Source: Acidobacteriota bacterium
Lineage (GTDB): Bacteria; Acidobacteriota; Vicinamibacteria; Vicinamibacterales; UBA2999
NCBI GenBank assembly: GCA_016213695.1
Contig: JACQZV010000131.1
Span: 1-36,470 of the forward strand
Reading direction: 5' to 3'
DNA length: 36,470 nt
Shown piece after piece: positions 8,425 to 14,887 of this stretch. Positions within the stretch are counted from its first letter, which is position 1. The number at the start of each line of letters is the position of its first letter. The notes beneath the pieces were generated by a model. That model saw only the letters and a list, made by a program, of their open reading frames with translations. It was not told where the DNA came from and searched no databases. Position numbers and translations under genes: made by a program.

Positions 8425-8808
8425 CTAGCGAATCTTCAAATAGGCGACCAGATCGTCCACTTCGGCCGCTGTGAAGTTATAGGTGAACGCCGGCATCCGC
8501 TTCGGAATGCCGTTCTGAATCAGCTGCCGGACGGCCTGCTCGTTGATATTCGGCCGCTTGAAGAGCCCGACCAGTTCGTTGGCGTTGATCTTGAGCTCGC
8601 GCTTCTGGGCCGTCGCGATATGGCACAGATGGCAGTTCTTGTGGAAGATGGCGTCGCCGCGCTTCTGCTCGTCGGTCTGGAGCTTGCCGACGGTCACGCC
8701 AAGGGCGGAGCCCCCGCCACCACCACCTTCTTCCTGCGCCGCCAGACCGACCGGCACGGAGAGAAGGACGGCGAACAGAAGAAGCCGCAAGACGAGGCGA
8801 CAAGCCAT
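8425..8808 (-). CDS. Small periplasmic c-type cytochrome
   Basis: The 127-residue product has a signal peptide (about 1-24, ending GLAAQ), a Gly-rich spacer and one class I cytochrome c domain. The haem motif is C59-H-L-C62-H63, and Met105 in KRMPAF is the expected sixth iron ligand. The C-terminal helix AAEVDDLVAYLKIR is typical of the fold. It would carry one electron at a time in the periplasm, probably to or from the haem-bearing propeller protein encoded 36 nt downstream. The ATG at 8808 begins the signal peptide and has GGAGG 8 nt upstream. A palindromic repeat and the end of a kelch gene precede it, so it may be the first gene of its own transcript or be read through from the kelch genes. 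Confidence 0.9.
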   Translation of the reverse strand: MACRLVLRLLLFAVLLSVPVGLAAQEEGGGGGGSALGVTVGKLQTDEQKRGDAIFHKNCHLCHIATAQKRELKINANELVGLFKRPNINEQAVRQLIQNGIPKRMPAFTYNFTAAEVDDLVAYLKIR

Positions 8809-8886
8809 CTCAGGTCCCTCCAGACTATGAGCCGAGTGAAGGCTCTCAGAATCCGTGCTGCGCGTCAAATCCAGTCCGATCACGGG

Positions 8887-8944
8887 CCACGGAGACGCAG
8901 AGACACGGAGATCAGGTTTTCTCCGTGACTCCGTGCCTCCGTGG
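8887..8944. repeat. Imperfect palindromic repeat, copy 2
   Basis: The arms 8887-8910 and 8921-8944 form the same imperfect hairpin as the element at 1522-1579, and the flanks also match (GATCACGGG before, a TCAG-containing end after). About 75 bp are nearly identical between the copies. This copy ends 6 nt before the stop codon of the kelch gene read from 10084, so like copy 1 it sits directly at a gene's 3' end. It fills most of the 142-nt gap between the kelch gene and the cytochrome gene. Confidence 0.85.
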
Positions 8945-8950
8945 CTTGTC

Positions 8951-10084
8951 TCAGTTCGTCCCGAAGTTCGCGGGAATCTCCAGCACGTCGTGCGCGGCGG
9001 TCGCCTTCGGGTTGAGATCCGGTAACCCCCCGCCCTCGGGCTTGCCGCTGACCAGGTGCAGCCGGTTGCCGATGAACGCGCCGGCGGCGCCGTGGCGCGC
9101 GCTCGGCATCGACGGCAGGACGATCCAGCGGTTCGTGGCCGGCTCGTATGCCTCGAGCGCCTTGAATGTCGCGTTGTAGCGATCGCCCTGCACTTCGCCG
9201 CCCGCGACATAGATGCGGCCGTTGTAGGTGCCCCAGCCGCCGCCGCTGCGCGGGGTCGGCATCCGCGCCTTGACGTTGCCCCACGTGTCGCGCGCCGGGT
9301 CGTACTCCTCGACGACATCCGTGTTGCTCGACGCGGTGACGTGCGCCGCGCCCAGGCGTCCGCCGATGACGTAGATCTTTCCGTTCACCACGCCCGAGAA
9401 CGCGTGGTTGCGCGTGGTCGGCATCGCGCTGCGCGTGGCCCACGTATTGGTGGCCGGGTCGTACACCTGATTGGTGCCGACGACGCGCTGGGGACGGTTG
9501 CCGAAAAGCGCCGTCTCGCCGGAGTTCTCCATGAGCGTGGCGCCGCCGATGACGTAGATCGTCCCGCCGACTTCCTCCGCAATCGCCGAGCAGCGCTTCA
9601 TCGGCATCGGCGCGAGCGCCTTCCACGAGTCGGCGGCCGGATCGTATTCCCACGCGTTGTCCACCGGCTCCCAGCCGCCCATGCCGGGACCGGAGAGCGG
9701 CCGCATGCAGCCGCCGAAGATGTAGATCTTGCCGTTCAAGACCGTCTGCGCCTGATGGTGCACCGGCACGGGGATCGACTTCTTCTTCGCCCAGCGGTCG
9801 GCGTTCGCGTCGTACTCGTAGACCATCGCGGTGGCCGGCTTGCCGTTCTCGGCGAAGCCGCCGATCACGTACATCTTCCCGCTGACCGCGATGCCGTAGA
9901 GCTCTTCCTCCGGCTCCGGAAACGGCGCGGCCTTGCCCCAGCGCAGCCCCGGATCCTGCGCACGGACGCGCATGTCGGCCAAGCCGAACACGACGACCGC
10001 AATCAGCGCAGCTGCGGCGATCCGGAAGACGCAGGGGCCACGGAGACACGGAGACACGGAGAAGCCTTTCTCAGGGCGGTTCAT
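8951..10084 (-). CDS. Exported kelch-repeat beta-propeller protein (kelch 1)
   Basis: The 377-residue product has six kelch blades with the usual GKIYVIGG strand, an EYDP loop and a later Trp (for example VYEYDANADRW and VYDPATNTW). The hydrophobic part of the signal peptide is RIAAAALIAVVVFG, cleaved near VRAQ. The start ATG at 10084 overlaps the stop of the preceding kelch gene in an ATGA, which suggests translational coupling. The first 21 residues before the hydrophobic core are encoded by one arm of the palindromic repeat family (10038-10061), giving FSVSPCLRGPCVFR, so this N-terminus is a recent addition or the true start lies later. It is a close paralogue of kelch 2, sharing PEEELYG, VHHQAQT and KRCSAIAE. 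The function is unknown: a sialic-acid mutarotase-like, oxidase-like or binding role are all possible. Confidence 0.85.
   Translation of the reverse strand: MNRPEKGFSVSPCLRGPCVFRIAAAALIAVVVFGLADMRVRAQDPGLRWGKAAPFPEPEEELYGIAVSGKMYVIGGFAENGKPATAMVYEYDANADRWAKKKSIPVPVHHQAQTVLNGKIYIFGGCMRPLSGPGMGGWEPVDNAWEYDPAADSWKALAPMPMKRCSAIAEEVGGTIYVIGGATLMENSGETALFGNRPQRVVGTNQVYDPATNTWATRSAMPTTRNHAFSGVVNGKIYVIGGRLGAAHVTASSNTDVVEEYDPARDTWGNVKARMPTPRSGGGWGTYNGRIYVAGGEVQGDRYNATFKALEAYEPATNRWIVLPSMPSARHGAAGAFIGNRLHLVSGKPEGGGLPDLNPKATAAHDVLEIPANFGTN
10038..10061. repeat. Single arm of the palindromic repeat inside a coding region
   Basis: The 24 bases from CCACGGAGACAC to CACGGAG match the left arm of the repeats at 1522 and 8887, in the form of three closely spaced CACGGAG units. 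The matching right arm is absent. The element lies within codons about 8-16 of the kelch gene that starts at 10084. Confidence 0.8.
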
Positions 10085-11130
10085 CGCGTACCTGCTCTCT
10101 GCGGAAGGTCGAGGACGTCGTGCGACGCGGTCGCCGGGTCCTGCGCGTCCTGCGGCCCGCCCGCGCGCATCTTGCCGCTGACGGTGTGCAGTTTGCCGCC
10201 CAGACAGGCCATCGCGTTGCCGTGCACGGCGCCCGGCAGCGACGGCATCACCTGCCACGTGTTGGTGGCCGGGTCGTAGGCCTCGAGCGCCTTGAAGGCG
10301 GCGTGCAGCTCGCGCGTGATCCATTCGCCGCCGCCGGCGAAGATCCGCCCGTTGCACACCGTGTAGCCGCCGCCGCTGCGCGCCGTCGGCATCCGCTCCT
10401 TGACCGCGCCCCAGAGATTGGTCGCGGGGTCGTATTCCTCGACGGTGTCGATGTTGGTGGTGACCGGAATGTTGCCCGCGCCGAGCCGGCCGCCGATCAC
10501 GTAGATCTTCCCGCTCACGGCGCCCGAGAACGCATGATTGCGCGTGGTCGGCATCGGGCTGCGCGTCGTCCACGTGTCGGCCGCCGGGTCGTACATCTCA
10601 TTGCGCCCCGAGACGCGCGTGCCCTGGCCGTTTTCGAGCGGCTCGAGCCCGCCGATCAGGTAGATCCTGCCGCCCACCTGTTCGGCGATGGCCGAGCAGC
10701 GCTTCACGGGAAGCTGCGCGAGCGCGCGCCAGGCGTCGGTCGCCGGCGTGTACTCCCACGCGTTCTGCGTGCCGCCTTCGCCGCTGATCCCTTTCAGGCA
10801 GCCGCCGAACACGTACAGCTTGCCGTTGTACTCGGTCTGCGCCTGATGGTGCACCTTGAGCGGCATGTCCTTCTTCTGCGTCCACCGGTCGGTGGCCGGG
10901 TCGTACTCGAAGACGAGGCCGGGGGCGTTGCCGCCGATCCCGAAGCCGCCGAGCACGTACCACTTGCCGCCGACCGCGGTGCCGTACAGCTCTTCTTCGG
11001 GGTGCGGAAACGGCGCGGCCTTCGACCATCGCAGCGGTGCGCCCTGCGCCGCCGCCACCTGCGCCCCGGCTGCCCAGACGACCAGCGCGGTCGCCGCCAG
11101 GACACCGATCCGTGTCGTGCGTGATGACAT
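10081..11130 (-). CDS. Exported kelch-repeat beta-propeller protein (kelch 2)
   Basis: The 349-residue product has a signal peptide (about 1-28, ending AAAQG) and six kelch blades, with motifs such as KLYVFGG, RIYLIGG, KIYVIGG, and the EYDPATxxW loop. It is a strong paralogue of the next gene on the same strand, with which it overlaps by 4 nt (ATGA). Invariant features shared with that paralogue but not with the two plus-strand kelch proteins are VHHQAQT, the FGGC strand and KRCSAIAE, which could mark a common ligand site. The ATG at 11130 has GAGGA 8 nt upstream; the open frame beyond it has no signal peptide. A 91-nt divergent promoter region separates it from the plus-strand kelch 3. Confidence 0.87.
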   Translation of the reverse strand: MSSRTTRIGVLAATALVVWAAGAQVAAAQGAPLRWSKAAPFPHPEEELYGTAVGGKWYVLGGFGIGGNAPGLVFEYDPATDRWTQKKDMPLKVHHQAQTEYNGKLYVFGGCLKGISGEGGTQNAWEYTPATDAWRALAQLPVKRCSAIAEQVGGRIYLIGGLEPLENGQGTRVSGRNEMYDPAADTWTTRSPMPTTRNHAFSGAVSGKIYVIGGRLGAGNIPVTTNIDTVEEYDPATNLWGAVKERMPTARSGGGYTVCNGRIFAGGGEWITRELHAAFKALEAYDPATNTWQVMPSLPGAVHGNAMACLGGKLHTVSGKMRAGGPQDAQDPATASHDVLDLPQRAGTR

Positions 11131-11221
11131 ATGAATGTTCCTCGTGCGGCGATTATGGTCGCCGCGTCCCGATTCTTCAAGCGTGATAGCATGCGCGCGA
11201 TTTGCCTTCAGGAGCGCGTGT
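11131..11221. promoter_or_regulatory. Divergent promoter region between kelch 2 and kelch 3
   Basis: These 91 nt separate two outward-facing kelch genes and must hold both promoters unless transcripts start outside. The region is locally AT-richer (GATTATGG, GATTCTTCAAG, TGATAGCAT) than the flanks. Both genes have ribosome-binding sites at its edges: GAGGA on the minus side and CAGGAG on the plus side. No confident -35/-10 pair could be fixed. Confidence 0.45.
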
Positions 11222-12226
11222 ATGAAACGGATCAGTGCAGCAGTCATCGCCCTCTTCATGCTTGGCGCCGCGACGCCGCTGGCCCAGGCGCCTGGACGCT
11301 GGATCACGAACAAGTTCGCTCCGCTGCCCATGCCGGCCGAGGAGTACACCGCGGTCACCGCCAACAACCGCCTCTACCTGATTGGCGGCAATCGCGGCAA
11401 CAGCAAGGAATGGCCGCGCACCGTGATCGAGTACGACCTCGCCACCGACAAGTGGACGACAAAGAAGCCGGTGCCGTTCTCCGGCGACCACATGGCGGCG
11501 GCGGCGCTCGGCGGCAGGATCTATCTGTTCGGCGGCCAGGCCGAAGGCGGCGTGAACAAACCGCTCAACGCGTCATGGGAATACGACCCCGCGGCCGACG
11601 CCTGGAAGATGCTGGCGCCGATGCCCAGTGGGCGCACCGCTGCTGTCGCGGTTGAAGCCGGCGGCCGCATCTTTCTGATTGGCGGCAACGCCGCGGGCGG
11701 ACTGACCGTCGGCACCAACGACGCGTACAGCCCGGCCGCCAATACATGGGAGAGCCGGACCGCGATGCCGACGCCGCGCAACCATCCGGCGGCCGGCGCG
11801 GTCGGCGGAAAGATCTACGCGATCGGCGGCCGCCTGGCGGCGCCCAACATCGGCGGCTTCCTCGCGAGCAACACCGACGTCGTCGAGGAATACGACCCGG
11901 CGGCCAACTCGTGGCGCGCGATGAACAAGATGCCGACCGCGCGCAGCGGCCACGGCTGGACGACGTACCAGGGGCGCATCTACGTGGCGGGCGGCGAAAT
12001 GCGCGACAGCCACATGGACGCGATCTTCCGCGACGTCGAGGTGTTCGATCCGGCCACCGGCGAGTGGTACAAGCTGCCGCCGATGCCGACCGCGCGCCAC
12101 GGCGTGAACCTGGCGGCCGCCAACGGGATGCTGCACGCCATCGGCGGCCACATCGCGTTTGCCGCCACCGGGGAGAAGGAGCTGCACACGCCGGCGCACG
12201 AGGTGTTCGAGTTCAGCCAGAAGTAG
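11222..12226 (+). CDS. Exported kelch-repeat beta-propeller protein (kelch 3)
   Basis: The 334-residue product has a signal peptide (1-22, ending PLAQA) and six kelch blades with repeated LYLIGG, IYLFGG, IFLIGG, IYAIGG, IYVAGG strands and EYDPAAxxW loops. It is transcribed away from the kelch 1/2 pair. It shares with them the TPRNH and SNTDVVEEYDP segments and the MPTARSG blade, so it is a paralogue, but it lacks their VHHQAQT and KRCSAIAE sites. The ATG at 11222 has AGGAG 6 nt upstream and starts the signal peptide; an in-frame open stretch from 11135 has no plausible start signals. A secreted or periplasmic propeller is clear; ligand or reaction is not known. Confidence 0.87.
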   Translation: MKRISAAVIALFMLGAATPLAQAPGRWITNKFAPLPMPAEEYTAVTANNRLYLIGGNRGNSKEWPRTVIEYDLATDKWTTKKPVPFSGDHMAAAALGGRIYLFGGQAEGGVNKPLNASWEYDPAADAWKMLAPMPSGRTAAVAVEAGGRIFLIGGNAAGGLTVGTNDAYSPAANTWESRTAMPTPRNHPAAGAVGGKIYAIGGRLAAPNIGGFLASNTDVVEEYDPAANSWRAMNKMPTARSGHGWTTYQGRIYVAGGEMRDSHMDAIFRDVEVFDPATGEWYKLPPMPTARHGVNLAAANGMLHAIGGHIAFAATGEKELHTPAHEVFEFSQK

Positions 12227-12255
12227 AACGGCAGCCCTGGCGTCGGCCCGCGCGC

Positions 12256-12271
12256 ATTACCGTGGTAATAT
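12256..12271 (+). promoter_or_regulatory. Palindromic operator overlapping a -10 box of the toxin-antitoxin operon
   Basis: A perfect inverted repeat ATTACC-GT-GGTAAT lies at 12256-12269. Its right half overlaps TAATAT (12266-12271), a good -10 box whose transcript would start near 12278, the proposed GTG start of the antitoxin. No Shine-Dalgarno sequence is present, so the mRNA may be leaderless. Antitoxins of this class usually repress their own operon by binding such palindromes; that this one does is inferred from position. Confidence 0.65.
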
Positions 12272-12277
12272 TTGCAT

Positions 12278-12538
12278 GTGCCTCTCGCTCACTCGAAACT
12301 GACGGCGCAAGGCCAGATCTCGGTTCCGGTCCGGGTCCGCCAGCGGCTCGGCATCGGTCCAGGGTCGGTGCTCGAGTGGGACGAAGAGGGCGGCAGGATC
12401 GTCGTGCGAAAGGCCGGCCGCTATACGTCCGAAGACATTCACGGCCTGCTGTTCGCGCGAACGCCGAAGCCTCGGACCGTGGCCCGGTTGAAGCGCGGCA
12501 TTCGGCAGTACATCGGTAAACGGCATGCGCGCGGTTGA
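12278..12538 (+). CDS. AbrB/MazE-fold antitoxin (VapB-type)
   Basis: The product of about 86 residues has a swapped-hairpin AbrB-like DNA-binding domain in its first half (KLTAQGQISVPVRVRQRLGIGPGSVLEW, then RIVVRKAG) and a charged C-terminal tail that would wrap the toxin. It should neutralise the PIN-domain toxin encoded next and repress the operon. The start is uncertain: GTG at 12278 fits a leaderless transcript, while TTG at 12272 would add two residues; neither has a ribosome-binding site. It overlaps the toxin gene by 14 nt, the usual arrangement for such pairs. The family call is firm. Confidence 0.85.
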   Translation: MPLAHSKLTAQGQISVPVRVRQRLGIGPGSVLEWDEEGGRIVVRKAGRYTSEDIHGLLFARTPKPRTVARLKRGIRQYIGKRHARG

Positions 12539-12905
12539 TACCAACGTACTCGTCCGGCTCGTCACACGAGATGACGCCAGGCAGGTTGCCGCGGCCGAAG
12601 CCTTCGTCGTCTCCGGGGCGTGGGTGCCCCACCTGGCGCTCGCGGAAGCCACGTGGGTCCTGGCGTCCGTCTACGAACGTGAACCGGCGGCCATCGCAAC
12701 AGCGGTTGACATGCTCCTGCATCACGAGCACCTGACACTCCAGGACGGGGACGCCGTGGCAGCGGCGGTTGAACAGTTTCGGCGCCGTCCGGCGGTCGGC
12801 TTTTCGGACTGTCTCATGGTGGAGGTGGCCCGCAAAGCGGGCCACGGGCCACTGGGAACCTTTGACCGCGATCTGGGGAAGCTCAATGGCACTCACCGCC
12901 TGTAA
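12525..12905 (+). CDS. vapC: PIN-domain ribonuclease toxin (VapC-type)
   Basis: The 126-residue product is a typical single PIN domain. The four acidic residues of the Mg-binding site are all visible: D5 (AVDTNVLVR), E41 (ALAEATWVL), D95 (GFSDCLMVEVA) and D114 (GTFDRDLGKL). VapC toxins cut RNA, often tRNA or rRNA, when the antitoxin is lost. The ATG at 12525 lies within the 3' end of the antitoxin gene. The gene's own 3' end is overlapped by the start of a kelch gene (20 nt), so the toxin-antitoxin pair appears to be at the head of a longer transcript. The protein looks intact and of normal length. Confidence 0.92.
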   Translation: MRAVDTNVLVRLVTRDDARQVAAAEAFVVSGAWVPHLALAEATWVLASVYEREPAAIATAVDMLLHHEHLTLQDGDAVAAAVEQFRRRPAVGFSDCLMVEVARKAGHGPLGTFDRDLGKLNGTHRL

Positions 12906-13875
12906 CCAACGCTGTCGTCGCCTCCTGACCGGCGTGACCTTTCTTGCCGCCCTCTCTGTTCCAATCTCGGTGCTCGCGCAGGCCGGGGCGGGCTGGACGC
13001 CAGGCAGCGCCATGCCGTTCGAGCGCGGGGAAATCGCCGTCGCCGCCGTCACCGGCAAGATCTACGTCATCTCCGGTTCGTCGCGCGGCGTCGAGGCCAA
13101 CGCGTTCAACCAGGAGTTTGACCCGGCCACGGGCGCGTGGCGGGAACGGGCGCTCATGCCCTCGGTCGCCTCGCATGCCGGCGCGGTGACGCTCGACGGC
13201 AAGATCTATATCGTCGGCGGGTTCGTCGCCAACGTCCATGTCGGCGCCGTGAACCGGGTCTTTGAATACGACCCGGTGGCGGATCGCTGGCGCGCCCTCG
13301 CGCCGCTCGCCGCGCCCCGCGGCTCGATGGGCGTGGTGGCGCTGAACGGGAAGATACACGCGATCGGCGGGCGGAACCCGGATCGGAAAACCGTCGATAC
13401 ACATGAAGTGTACGACCCGGCCACCAACACCTGGAGCATGGCCGCGCCGCTGCCGCTCGCGCGCGATCACCTCGGCATCGCCGTCGCAGGCGGGCGCATC
13501 CACGTCTTCGGGGGGCGGACCGACGCGACCGTGGACAACACCGCCCGTCACGATGTGTACGATCCGGCGACCAATACGTGGAGGACGGCGGCGCCCCTGA
13601 TGACGCCGCGCAGCGCGGGGGCCGCCGTCGCGCTGGGCGGACGCATTGTCTACGCCGGCGGCGAGTGCAAGGATCCCGCGGCGGGCGTCACCTTCACCGA
13701 AGTCGAAGCGTACGACCCCCAGACCGACCGCTGGACGTCGCTCCCGCCGCTCAACCCTGGGCGGCACGCGGCGGGTGCCGTCGTTGCCGGCCAGCAGGCC
13801 TACCTGTTCGGCGGCAACAACGGGTGCGGCGGCGGCAGGCCGTCGAAGGATGTGCTGACCCTCCGCATTCCCTGA
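12886..13875 (+). CDS. Exported kelch-repeat beta-propeller protein (kelch 4)
   Basis: The 329-residue product has a signal peptide (about 1-32, ending SVLAQAG) and six kelch blades (KIYVISG, KIYIVGG, KIHAIGG, RIHVFGG, RIVYAGG, AYLFGG), with YDPATNTW loops in several. It is the most divergent of the four kelch proteins here. Its ATG at 12886 lies inside the last codons of vapC, preceded by a GGGGA site, so it is probably translated from the toxin-antitoxin mRNA or from a promoter inside vapC. The C-terminal NNGCGGG loop is unusual. As with the other kelch proteins, the biochemical role is not known. Confidence 0.87.
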   Translation: MALTACNQRCRRLLTGVTFLAALSVPISVLAQAGAGWTPGSAMPFERGEIAVAAVTGKIYVISGSSRGVEANAFNQEFDPATGAWRERALMPSVASHAGAVTLDGKIYIVGGFVANVHVGAVNRVFEYDPVADRWRALAPLAAPRGSMGVVALNGKIHAIGGRNPDRKTVDTHEVYDPATNTWSMAAPLPLARDHLGIAVAGGRIHVFGGRTDATVDNTARHDVYDPATNTWRTAAPLMTPRSAGAAVALGGRIVYAGGECKDPAAGVTFTEVEAYDPQTDRWTSLPPLNPGRHAAGAVVAGQQAYLFGGNNGCGGGRPSKDVLTLRIP

Positions 13876-13920
13876 CGGCGAGGCGACCTGACGCAGGCCT
13901 GCACACGCAAGGAGTCCATC

Positions 13921-14871
13921 ATGATCGACCGGCGCAACTGGATCCGGCAGACGGCAACGCTGCTGACGGGCGCGGCCGCCGGGGGCCTTGGAACGGCTCA
14001 CGCGCGGCAGCGGAACGATGGGCCGGCGTACCTGTTTCCGGGCTTCAGAACAGAAACCGTCAAGACGTCCGGCGCGACGATCAATGTCGTGATCGGCGGC
14101 AGCGGCCCGCCCCTGCTGCTCCTGCACGGCGCCCCGCAGACCCACGCCATCTGGCACAAGGTCGCACCGGACCTGGCGAAGGAGTACACCGTCATCGCCG
14201 CCGACCTGCGCGGCTACGGTGACAGCAGCAAGCCGGAGGGCGGGCCGAACCACGTGAACTACTCGAAGCGCGCGATGGCCCTCGATCAGGTCGAGGTCAT
14301 GAAGCACTTCGGCTTCGCCCGGTTCGCCGTCGTCGGGCACGATCGCGGCGCGCGCGTGACGCACCGCCTGACGCTCGACCACCCCGACGCCGTGACGAGA
14401 GCGGCGATCCTCGACATCATCCCGACCCACTACTTCTACAACCACGTCACACGGGAGAGGGCCACCGCGTATTACCACTGGTTCTTCCTCATCCGGCCGG
14501 CGCCGTTTCCCGAGACGTTCATCAACAACAGCGTCGAAACCTACGTCGGACCCGGCCGCGGGGAGCCGGAGGCGGAGTTCCTGCGCGCGTTCAAGAATCC
14601 CGCGACCGTGCATGCGATGTGCGAGGACTACCGGGCGGGGGCGTCGATCGATCTCGAGCACGACGACGCCGACCTGAACCGGAAGATCGCGTGTCCGCTG
14701 CTCGTGCTGTGGGGCGAGAAGGGCAATGTCGGGCGGCTGTTCGACCCGATGGCGGTCTGGCGCGAGCGCGCCACCAGCGTACGGGGCCGGGCCATGCCGT
14801 CGGGCCACAACATCCAGCTGGACGCGCCGGCGCAGCTGCTGGCGGAACTGCGCACCTTCCTGCGCGAGTAG
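13921..14871 (+). CDS. Tat-exported alpha/beta hydrolase, fluoroacetate/haloacetate dehalogenase-like
   Basis: The 316-residue product has a twin-arginine signal (DRRNWIRQ then a hydrophobic stretch ending AHARQ) and an alpha/beta-hydrolase domain (about 43-314). Residues that match the active site of fluoroacetate dehalogenases are present in order: nucleophile D141 in GHDRGARV, carboxylate-binding R142 and R145, D165 (LDIIPT), the halide-site pair H186-W187 (YYHWFFL), Y237 (CEDYRAG) and catalytic H296 (SGHNIQ). These enzymes hydrolyse haloacetates to glycolate and halide, normally in the cytoplasm; export would be unusual. Related epoxide hydrolases have the same nucleophile but lack the full set. 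The ATG at 13921 has AAGGAG 6 nt upstream. It lies 45 nt after kelch 4 and converges on the GMC oxidoreductase gene. Confidence 0.87.
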   Translation: MIDRRNWIRQTATLLTGAAAGGLGTAHARQRNDGPAYLFPGFRTETVKTSGATINVVIGGSGPPLLLLHGAPQTHAIWHKVAPDLAKEYTVIAADLRGYGDSSKPEGGPNHVNYSKRAMALDQVEVMKHFGFARFAVVGHDRGARVTHRLTLDHPDAVTRAAILDIIPTHYFYNHVTRERATAYYHWFFLIRPAPFPETFINNSVETYVGPGRGEPEAEFLRAFKNPATVHAMCEDYRAGASIDLEHDDADLNRKIACPLLVLWGEKGNVGRLFDPMAVWRERATSVRGRAMPSGHNIQLDAPAQLLAELRTFLRE

Positions 14872-14887
14872 ACGCTGACGGCCGCTG

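Noticed and set aside
11135-11221. An N-terminal extension of kelch 3 in an open frame
   Set aside because: It would place charged sequence before the signal peptide, and the ATG at 11222 has a well-spaced ribosome-binding site.
12883-14808. A 641-codon minus-strand ORF across kelch 4 and the hydrolase
   Set aside because: It spans two real genes on the other strand and has shadow-type composition.
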